The notes below the pieces were generated by a model. It searched no databases. It was given only the letters and a program-made list of their open reading frames with translations, and was not told the DNA's origin. The translations under genes and the position numbers were made by a program. Positions 57,437 through 64,000 of a stretch of DNA of 64,000 bases are shown piece by piece. Source of the stretch: Enterobacter sp. SA187 (GTDB lineage: Bacteria > Pseudomonadota > Gammaproteobacteria > Enterobacterales > Enterobacteriaceae); the NCBI RefSeq assembly GCF_001888805.2, contig NZ_CP019113.1, forward strand, positions 372,001 through 436,000, written 5' to 3'. How positions within the stretch are numbered: position 1 is the stretch's first letter; every line of letters starts with the position of its first letter.

Positions 57437-60271
57437 TTAAGCGCACGGTTCCACCAGCCACTTCTGCCAGCTGGCGCTGACCTGCTGACGGGCTTCCATA
57501 AAGCATGACCACGCCACATGGCCAGGTTGTTCCTGCAACGCCAGATGATGCAGCTCATCGCGCAGCGTGGTGTAGGCCTGCGTCAGCGCCTGCGCCTCGT
57601 CGTCATCCATGATGTTGTTCTGCGCCAGCAGTTCAAGGATGCGCACATTATCGGACCAGCGCGTCAGCTTTGGCTTGTCGCACGCGTGGCGCAGCACCAG
57701 ATACTGGGTGATAAACTCAATATCGGTAATGCCGCCCTCATCGGTTTTCAGATCAAAACGATCCTTATGTTTATTCCCCAGATGCGCGCGCATTTTCTCG
57801 CGCATCTCGCGCACCTCTTTTTGCAGGGTTTCGCCTTCCCGCGGCGTCATCAACACCTCGCGGCGAATGGTGTCGAATGCCGTTTTCAGCAGCGGATCGC
57901 CGTACACCACGCGGGCGCGCACCAGCGCCTGATGCTCCCACGTCCAGGCTTCGTGCTGCTGATAATCCGCAAAAGCCTCTGCGGTTGTGACCAGCATCCC
58001 CGCCGCGCCGGACGGACGCAGCCGGGCGTCCACTTCATAGAGAATGCCCGACGAGGTACGGGTGCTGAACAGGTGCATAATGCGCTGGGCCAGCCGCAGG
58101 TAGAACTGGCGGCCATCGATTTCCCGCTCGCCGTCGGTCATCACCTCTGCCGGGCAGTCATGCAAAAACACCAGGTCGAGATCGGAACTGTAGCCCAGCT
58201 CCCAGCCGCCGAGTTTGCCGTAGCCGACCACCGCAAACCCGCGCCCTTCCCGATCCTGAAGATGAGTCGGTTGCCCGTAACGCGCCACCATCTGCGTCCA
58301 CGCCTGCTGAACGACGGCGTCAATAATCGCCTCCGCCAGCCAGGTTAAGTGATCGCTCACTTTCATCACCGGCAGCGTACCGGCGATGTCACCGGCGGCC
58401 ACGCGCAGCATTTGCGCCTGCTTAAACTGGCGTAACGCTTCCAGCTGTTGCTCTTCATCCTCTTCCGGCACGCGCAGCAGATACTGGCGTAGCTCGTCGC
58501 GATAGGCGTCCATCGCCGTCGGCTGGTACAGCGTGCGGGTATCCAGCAGCTCATCCAGCAGCAGCGGATAACGCGCCAGTTTGCTCGCCACCATCGGCGA
58601 GGCGGCGCACAGGGAGATCAGGTGTTTGAGCGCGCCGGGAAATTCGCTCAGCAGTTCCAGATAGGTCGTGCGCGTGACGATGCCGGTCAGCAGCGGCGTC
58701 AGACGTGACAACGGCACCGGCGCGTCATCCCGCGAGCAGACCTCGCACAGCAGGTGCGGCATCAGGTGATCGAGCACCTGGCGACCGCGCGGGCCGATGG
58801 TGCGTTTATCAATTTCTTTACGGAAGTCGGCGATCAGCGCCACCACGCGGCGGCGATCGTCGTCAGACAGATGCGCCAGCCCTGGCGTGGTGTCTTCTTC
58901 ATGCAGCGCGTCCTGCCACAGCTCGCGCCATTGCTCAGACAGCTGTTCATCAGGAGACGCGGATTCATCGTCGCCGATCAGTTCGTTAAACACCCGGCGC
59001 ACCGCCGCCATGTGCGTCGCCAGGCTTTGCATCAGCCCGTCCCAGTCCGGCGCGTTCATCCCCCACGCCAGCCGCGCACGGTTGAGATCGTCCCCCGGCA
59101 GGGTCTGAGTCTGCTCATCGTTGATGCTTTGCAGCAGGTTTTCCAGACGACGCAGATAAAGATAGGCCGCACGCAGGGAGTTCGCATCGCCGGGCGGCAA
59201 CAGATTCAGCTGGTCGATGGCCGTCAGCGTCGGCAGCAGCGCGCGGCATTGCAGCGACGGCTCGCGCCCGCCGCGGATCAGCTGGAACACCTGCACGATA
59301 AATTCGATTTCGCGGATACCGCCCGCGCCCAGCTTGATGTTGTCCTTCAGGCCACGGCGGCGCACTTCGCGGGCGATCATGCCCTTCATGTTACGCAGCG
59401 ACTGGATGACGCTGAAGTCGATATAACGACGGAAGATAAAAGGCCGCAGCATGGCGCGCAGTTCGTTGCTATAGGTGCCGTCGTTGTCGCCCATAATGCG
59501 GGCTTTCACCATCGCATAGCGCTCCCAGTCGCGCCCCTGCTCCTGGTAGTAATCCTCCAGCGCGGCAAAGCTCAGCACCAGCGGTCCGCTGTCGCCAAAG
59601 GGGCGCAGACGCATATCCACGCGATAGACAAAGCCGTCCTGCGTCGGCTGGTCGAGCACTTTGATCAACCGCTGTCCCAGCCGGGTGAAGAACTGCGCGT
59701 TATCCAGTTCGCGACGCCCGCCGCGGGTCACGCCGTTTTCCGGCCAGGCAAAAATCAGATCGATATCCGAGGAGAAGTTCAGCTCGCCGCCGCCGAGTTT
59801 GCCCATGCCAAGGATCAGCATCGGCTGGGGTTGCCCCTCCTGGCTGCACGGCGTGCCCCATTCACGGCAGCAGGCGTCATACAGCCAGTCGCGGGCGGCG
59901 ACGATGAGCGTCTCCGCCAGCACGCTCAGCTGTTGCAGGATGTCCTCATCCGAAATCTGTGACAGCGCCTGCGCCCAGGCGATGCGCACCATGATGCGGC
60001 GGCGAAACAGACGCAGCTCGCGCATCAGGCTGGCTTCATCCTGCACCTGTGAAAGCGTCGTCTGCAACAAACCAGCATACTCCCGCCACTCATCCGCTCT
60101 GACGGGCTCATGTTCAAGCGCCGTCAGCCAGTCAGGATGGGCGATAAGGCTGTCGCACACAAAATCGCTGAAAGTGAGCACCGACTTCGCCTGCGGGCTA
60201 AGGGAGGCGTCGGGCAGACGTTCAACTACCGTCTGCCAGTGTTGCTGTAAGGATGAGGAAAGCGGCATCAT
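57437..60271 (-). CDS. glnE: Bifunctional glutamine-synthetase adenylyltransferase/deadenylase GlnE
   Basis: This 944-residue protein has two nucleotidyltransferase domains. The N-terminal one (deadenylation) shows GMGKLGGGELNFSSDIDLIF; the C-terminal one (adenylation) shows GYGKLGGWELGYSSDLDLVF. It controls glutamine synthetase by adenylylation in response to PII and glutamine. E. coli GlnE has 946 residues. AAGGATC is 7 bases before the ATG at 60271. It lies just downstream of ygiF. Confidence 0.97.
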   Translation of the reverse strand: MMPLSSSLQQHWQTVVERLPDASLSPQAKSVLTFSDFVCDSLIAHPDWLTALEHEPVRADEWREYAGLLQTTLSQVQDEASLMRELRLFRRRIMVRIAWAQALSQISDEDILQQLSVLAETLIVAARDWLYDACCREWGTPCSQEGQPQPMLILGMGKLGGGELNFSSDIDLIFAWPENGVTRGGRRELDNAQFFTRLGQRLIKVLDQPTQDGFVYRVDMRLRPFGDSGPLVLSFAALEDYYQEQGRDWERYAMVKARIMGDNDGTYSNELRAMLRPFIFRRYIDFSVIQSLRNMKGMIAREVRRRGLKDNIKLGAGGIREIEFIVQVFQLIRGGREPSLQCRALLPTLTAIDQLNLLPPGDANSLRAAYLYLRRLENLLQSINDEQTQTLPGDDLNRARLAWGMNAPDWDGLMQSLATHMAAVRRVFNELIGDDESASPDEQLSEQWRELWQDALHEEDTTPGLAHLSDDDRRRVVALIADFRKEIDKRTIGPRGRQVLDHLMPHLLCEVCSRDDAPVPLSRLTPLLTGIVTRTTYLELLSEFPGALKHLISLCAASPMVASKLARYPLLLDELLDTRTLYQPTAMDAYRDELRQYLLRVPEEDEEQQLEALRQFKQAQMLRVAAGDIAGTLPVMKVSDHLTWLAEAIIDAVVQQAWTQMVARYGQPTHLQDREGRGFAVVGYGKLGGWELGYSSDLDLVFLHDCPAEVMTDGEREIDGRQFYLRLAQRIMHLFSTRTSSGILYEVDARLRPSGAAGMLVTTAEAFADYQQHEAWTWEHQALVRARVVYGDPLLKTAFDTIRREVLMTPREGETLQKEVREMREKMRAHLGNKHKDRFDLKTDEGGITDIEFITQYLVLRHACDKPKLTRWSDNVRILELLAQNNIMDDDEAQALTQAYTTLRDELHHLALQEQPGHVAWSCFMEARQQVSASWQKWLVEPCA

Positions 60272-60292
60272 CGCGGTGATCCTTTGCCTGGG

Positions 60293-61594
60293 TTAGCGTT
60301 TTCCGCTGTGCAGCCAGTACGGTTCCTGCATGTTGGCTTCGTTGCGGAAATGTTCAATTTCAATATGCTGGCCGGTTTTGATGGCGTGCAGCAGCCCCTG
60401 CCAGTTCTCAATCCACGCCTTAGCCTGCACCTCATTATAAAAGCCGGACATCAGCAGCACACTGTCGATGTCACGAGACAGGCGCGGCAGCTGGTCGCGA
60501 TAACGATCGCCCAGCGGATGCGCAAAGGTGGTTCTCAGCTCGGCGGCGTGGCGGGAAAGATGGGTATCCGCAAAACGCTTGAACGAGTCGCCGATTTTCG
60601 CCTCGCCTTTCGCATCCAGGAAAGGACGCCAGCCGCGCGTCAGCAGCCACTCGGTGAGCGCCAGTTTCGCCTTCGCCGTTTCGGTGCTGTACACCGCGGT
60701 TTCGGCGGATACGGCAGAAGTGATGGTGGCTTCAGTCCGGGTCAGCAGATCACGTAAGTGAGCGCTCGCTTTTCGCGGCACTATGCCGCCGAACAGCGTC
60801 AGTGCGTGACGAACCAGCGCGATCGCCTTCATCACTTCCTCTTTCGCTGCGCCCTCGCCGCGCACCCACAGCTCTTCATGGTACTGCCACTGCGCCAGCG
60901 CCATTTCGAGGGCGGCTTCAAGCCCCTGCTCAATGGTGGCTTTTGGCACCACCGGCAGAATACCGGTAGGTTTGATCCTGCGCGGGGCATTGCCTGCGGC
61001 CAGATGATACCCGCGCGCTGCCTTGCTCAGGCTGCCCTGACGCAGACCGGACTGCGTCACCAGCTGGTGCGCCAGCTTCAGCACGTCGTCACGCTCGCCG
61101 CTCAGCAGTTCGAGCTCCAGCTCGCAGATCGGCTCCTGAAACTCGCCGGCTTTGACTTCGCCACGATCAAGGGCGATCTCAATGCGGCTGTCGCCGACAT
61201 TCACCAGCCACTTTTCCCGCTCGAAATCGGTGCTGAACAACGGGCTGACGCGGGCGGCTAAATCCTCCGGCAAGCCGCCTTCCGGCCAGACTTCCGCCGG
61301 GAAGCGCGCCAGATCAAGCTCCGGTCCATCAATGTCGATGTTATATTCCGGGCGCTGATGCAGCCCGCCCACCACACGACCGGCGATTTTCATCGTCATT
61401 TCATAGCGATCGCCGACGCCGCGAATTCGCAGCCCCATGTCATGCCCACGCAGCCAGTTATCCGGCGTTTCGTAGTAAACATTGAGCAGTTTTGTCGGCG
61501 CAACGTGCTCAGTGGTCAGCGTGTGCAGGTGGCTGCGCAGCGTTTCTACGTTCTGTGGATTAACGATAAATTTTAATTCGATTTCTTGAGCCAT
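60293..61594 (-). CDS. ygiF: Inorganic triphosphatase YgiF (CYTH-CHAD)
   Basis: This 433-residue protein has an N-terminal CYTH domain with the signature EIELKF (ExExK) and basic pocket residues (KMTMK..., R...), which hydrolyses inorganic triphosphate with Mg2+ in E. coli, and a C-terminal CHAD domain of conserved histidines and helices (LVRHALTLFGG, SRDIDSVLLMSGF). E. coli YgiF has 433 residues. It precedes glnE, 21 bases away, in one operon. Confidence 0.96.
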   Translation of the reverse strand: MAQEIELKFIVNPQNVETLRSHLHTLTTEHVAPTKLLNVYYETPDNWLRGHDMGLRIRGVGDRYEMTMKIAGRVVGGLHQRPEYNIDIDGPELDLARFPAEVWPEGGLPEDLAARVSPLFSTDFEREKWLVNVGDSRIEIALDRGEVKAGEFQEPICELELELLSGERDDVLKLAHQLVTQSGLRQGSLSKAARGYHLAAGNAPRRIKPTGILPVVPKATIEQGLEAALEMALAQWQYHEELWVRGEGAAKEEVMKAIALVRHALTLFGGIVPRKASAHLRDLLTRTEATITSAVSAETAVYSTETAKAKLALTEWLLTRGWRPFLDAKGEAKIGDSFKRFADTHLSRHAAELRTTFAHPLGDRYRDQLPRLSRDIDSVLLMSGFYNEVQAKAWIENWQGLLHAIKTGQHIEIEHFRNEANMQEPYWLHSGKR

Positions 61595-61833
61595 GGTCTT
61601 GTACTTATGGTTATGTCACAACAGTGAAAATTTCGGCGAACTTACCCGTTTGATGTTTGTCAGTAGATAGTATTTTGCGCCAAATTGCCATTCTGTGAGA
61701 CATTGGCGGCCTGAAAAATTCGCAGAAGTGGCAGGTTTGACCTGGATGATTCTTATTGATGCCGAATACTTTGCCTCGTCAGACTGATGCCACTACTATC
61801 GTTCCACTTTTTTATGACACTAACGACTGCCTG

Positions 61834-62454
61834 ATGCCAAAATTACGCCTGATAGGACTGACCTTATTCGCACTTAGCGTTACTACTGTGGCTCACGCCG
61901 AAGAAAAGCGTTACGTTTCTGATGAACTGAACACCTGGGTACGCAGCGGCCCGGGTGATAATTACCGCCTGCTGGGTACCCTGAACGCCGGTGAAGAAGT
62001 TGTCCTGTTACAGACCGACAACAATACCAATTATGCGCAGGTGCGTGACAGCAGTGGCCGCACCGCGTGGATCCCGCAAAAAGAACTGAACAGCACCCCC
62101 AGCCTGCGCACCCGCGTACCGGATCTGGAAAACCAGGTCAAAACCCTGACCGATAAACTGACCAACATCGACAACACCTGGAATCAGCGCACGGCTGAAA
62201 TGCAGCAGAAAGTGGCGCAGAGCGACGGCGTGATCAACGGCCTGAAGCAGGAAAACCAGAAGCTTAAAAACGAACTGATTGTGGCGCAGAAGAAAGTGGA
62301 TGCCGCCAATCTTCAGATCGATGACAAACAGCGTTCGATCATCATGCAGTGGTTTATGTATGGCGGCGGCGTGCTGGGCGCGGGCCTGCTGCTCGGTCTG
62401 GTGTTACCGCACATGATCCCAAGCCGGAAACGCAAAGACCGCTGGATGAGCTGA
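61834..62454 (+). CDS. ygiM: SH3-domain membrane protein YgiM
   Basis: This 206-residue protein equals E. coli YgiM. It has a signal peptide (cleaved after about residue 22, HA|EEK), a bacterial SH3 domain (about residues 25-90, YVSDELNTWVRSGPGDNYR), a coiled coil and a C-terminal membrane helix (about 170-190). Its role is unknown; proximity to cca is conserved. The start MPKLRLIG at 61834 gives the signal peptide. Confidence 0.94.
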   Translation: MPKLRLIGLTLFALSVTTVAHAEEKRYVSDELNTWVRSGPGDNYRLLGTLNAGEEVVLLQTDNNTNYAQVRDSSGRTAWIPQKELNSTPSLRTRVPDLENQVKTLTDKLTNIDNTWNQRTAEMQQKVAQSDGVINGLKQENQKLKNELIVAQKKVDAANLQIDDKQRSIIMQWFMYGGGVLGAGLLLGLVLPHMIPSRKRKDRWMS

Positions 62455-62519
62455 CGCCGATTCGCCATCTTCCCCGGAGTTACGTATCATTAACGGGAAT
62501 GTAACCATGGGGAAGCGGT

Positions 62520-63767
62520 GTGAAGAGTTATCTGGTCGGTGGTGCGGTTCGGGATGCGTTGTTAAAGCTACCGGTTAAAGATAAAGACTGGGTGGTGGTC
62601 GGTGCCACCCCGCAGGAGATGCTTGACGCGGGCTATCAGCAGGTAGGCCGTGATTTTCCGGTGTTCCTGCATCCCAAATCTCACGAAGAGTACGCGCTGG
62701 CGCGCACCGAGCGAAAATCCGGTTTTGGTTATACTGGCTTTAGCTGCTATGCCGCGCCAGACGTCACGCTGGAGCAGGATCTGCTGCGCCGCGATCTGAC
62801 GATTAACGCGATGGCGCAGGATGATGACGGCACGATCATTGATCCCTATAACGGCCTTCGCGATCTCAAAATGCGCGTGCTGCGCCACGTTTCCCCGGCT
62901 TTTAATGAAGATCCCCTGCGCGTGCTGCGCGTGGCGCGCTTTGCGGCCCGCTACGCCCATTTGAGTTTCCGTATTGCCGATGAAACCATGGCGTTAATGC
63001 GCGAGATGACCGCCGCAGGTGAGCTGGAACACCTGACGCCAGAACGTGTATGGAAGGAAACGGAAAACGCCCTCAGCAGCCGTAATCCGCAGGTCTATTT
63101 TATGGCGCTGCGCGAGTGCGGTGCGCTGAAGGTCCTGTTTCCGGAACTCGATATCCTGTTTGGCGTGCCCGCCCCCGCAAAATGGCACCCGGAAATCGAC
63201 ACCGGCATTCATGTGCTGATGACCTTATCCATGGCGGCGATGCTCAGCCCGGACCTGGATGTACGTTTCGCCACGCTGTGTCACGACCTTGGCAAAGGGT
63301 TAACGCCGAAACACCTCTGGCCGCGCCATCACGGCCACGGTCCGGCAGGTGTGAAGCTGGTGGAAAATCTCTGCGCGCGCTTAAAAGTACCCAACGAGCT
63401 GCGCGATCTGGCGAAGCTCGTGGCGGAATATCACGATCTGATCCACACCCTGCCCATCCTTAAACCGCAGACCATCGTCAAGCTGTTTGACACCATTGAC
63501 GCCTGGCGCAAGCCGCAGCGCGTGGAGCAGATCGCGCTCACCAGCGAAGCCGATGTGCGCGGCAGAACCACCTTTGAAGCCACGGATTATTACCAGGGCC
63601 GTCTGCTGCGTGACGCCTGGAAAGCGGCGCAACAGGTGACAAACAGAGAAGTGATTGACGCAGGCTTTAGCGGCCCGGCCATTCGTGAAGAGCTGACCCG
63701 TCGGCGAATTGCGGCGGTAGAGGCGTGGAAAAAAGCGTCCGGCGATATGCTGCCGGACGCGTCTTAA
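62520..63767 (+). CDS. cca: Multifunctional CCA-adding tRNA nucleotidyltransferase Cca
   Basis: This 415-residue protein starts with GTG at 62520, as in E. coli, giving VKSYLVGGAVRDALL; GGGGAAG precedes it. The head has the GGAVRD motif and catalytic Asp pair, neck motif RRDLTINAMAQDD, and an HD domain (CHDLGKG) with phosphatase/phosphodiesterase activity. It adds or repairs the 3' CCA of tRNAs. E. coli Cca has 412 residues. Confidence 0.97.
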   Translation: MKSYLVGGAVRDALLKLPVKDKDWVVVGATPQEMLDAGYQQVGRDFPVFLHPKSHEEYALARTERKSGFGYTGFSCYAAPDVTLEQDLLRRDLTINAMAQDDDGTIIDPYNGLRDLKMRVLRHVSPAFNEDPLRVLRVARFAARYAHLSFRIADETMALMREMTAAGELEHLTPERVWKETENALSSRNPQVYFMALRECGALKVLFPELDILFGVPAPAKWHPEIDTGIHVLMTLSMAAMLSPDLDVRFATLCHDLGKGLTPKHLWPRHHGHGPAGVKLVENLCARLKVPNELRDLAKLVAEYHDLIHTLPILKPQTIVKLFDTIDAWRKPQRVEQIALTSEADVRGRTTFEATDYYQGRLLRDAWKAAQQVTNREVIDAGFSGPAIREELTRRRIAAVEAWKKASGDMLPDAS

Positions 63768-63778
63768 ATCCTGCTTAA

Positions 63779-63806
63779 CGGCCCTTTTCCGGACAGAAAA
63801 GGGCCG
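63779..63806. terminator. Bidirectional hairpin between cca and the crystallin-like gene
   Basis: CGGCCCTTTT and AAAAGGGCCG form a perfect 10-bp stem with an 8-nt loop between converging genes. Confidence 0.8.
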
Positions 63807-63810
63807 GTTA

Positions 63811-64000
63811 TCAGTTCGTTTTAGTTACGCCAATGGAAGAAACGTTGTCATTCATATTCACAGAACTCATATTTGCTATATTCTGACCGCCCTTCACTTC
63901 AATATATCGGCCTCTGTAACCGGTATCGCTATACAGACGTACCGAGTAGCCTTCCGCCACTTTAATGGACGACATCATATCGTTAAAGCTCACATCGCCG
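63811..64000 (-). CDS. Beta/gamma-crystallin-domain protein, C-terminal part
   Basis: The reading frame stays open to the window edge, so the N-terminus is missing. The visible last 62 residues carry a beta/gamma-crystallin Greek-key motif: SVRLYSDTGYRGRYIEVKGG (aromatic plus Gly pattern), then DNVSS, which matches the (D/N)(D/N)X(S/T)S calcium-binding signature. Proteins with this domain in enterobacteria are small and secreted or periplasmic, but no function can be assigned from this part. A GTG at 63993 is only an internal codon. Confidence 0.75.
   Translation of the reverse strand, partial: GDVSFNDMMSSIKVAEGYSVRLYSDTGYRGRYIEVKGGQNIANMSSVNMNDNVSSIGVTKTN

Noticed and set aside
58754..59962. 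402-codon plus-strand frame opposite glnE
   Set aside because: It is antisense to glnE, codes for a His/Gln/Arg-rich sequence without domains and reflects the codon bias of glnE.

Overview
The window is chromosomal DNA from a member of the Enterobacteriaceae. The gene order follows the Escherichia coli backbone from tRNA-Phe pheV, through yghU, hyb, exbBD, metC, yqhCD, ygiQ, parC, qseBC, parE, tolC, ribB and hldE, to cca, and most proteins are near full-length matches to recalled E. coli counterparts. The accessory content (assT-dsbL-dsbI, a DUF2264/GH88 uronide cluster, orphan regulators) points away from E. coli K-12 and towards the Enterobacter/Kosakonia/Leclercia/Klebsiella group. The sequence alone does not settle the genus. 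No integrase, transposase, plasmid gene, phage gene or CRISPR array was seen.

Layout. 1-4.8 kb: 3' end of tRNA-Phe, yaiL, a cold-shock-domain protein, a monothiol DsbA-like protein, yghU, and a PAS-GGDEF diguanylate cyclase coupled to a FucR-like regulator. 4.8-11.3 kb: the complete hydrogenase-2 operon hybOABCDEFG (minus strand), almost every junction overlapping. 11.4-13.1 kb: a chemoreceptor with a sigma-28 promoter. 13.8-16.4 kb: gpr and three unrecognised genes occupying the E. coli yghA position. 16.6-23.2 kb: exbBD, metC, yghB, yqhC, yqhD, dkgA, with visible Fur and MetJ sites. 23.3-30.2 kb: ygiQ, ftsP, plsC, parC. 30.4-34.3 kb: ygiW, a small His-rich secreted protein, qseBC, mdaB-ygiN. 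34.4-40.8 kb: an insertion between ygiN and parE, holding GH88 hydrolase, LacY-type transporter, DUF2264 protein, divergent AraC regulator with a CRP site, and an orphan glycosyltransferase. 40.9-49.8 kb: parE-yqiA-cpdA-yqiB-nudF, tolC, ygiBC, ygiD. 50.0-54.5 kb: a frameshifted zupT behind a strong Fur box, a small membrane protein, and assT-dsbL-dsbI. 54.6-64 kb: ribB with its FMN riboswitch, ubiK, hldE, glnE, ygiF, ygiM, cca and the C-terminus of a beta/gamma-crystallin protein cut by the window edge.

How the genes work together. Hydrogenase-2 subunits and their maturation factors form one unit. ExbBD energises TonB-dependent uptake. AssT is served by its own disulfide pair DsbL/DsbI. The GH88 cluster looks like a catabolite-controlled pathway that imports uronic-acid oligosaccharides and cleaves them in the cytoplasm. 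QseBC sits next to two small secreted proteins, and the promoter region has repeated CTTAA half-sites. The most promising undescribed material is the three-gene unknown module (14.9-16.4 kb), the DUF2264/GH88 cluster with its neighbouring glycosyltransferase, and the His-rich secreted protein beside qseB. All functions are inferred by reading the sequence; no database search was run.
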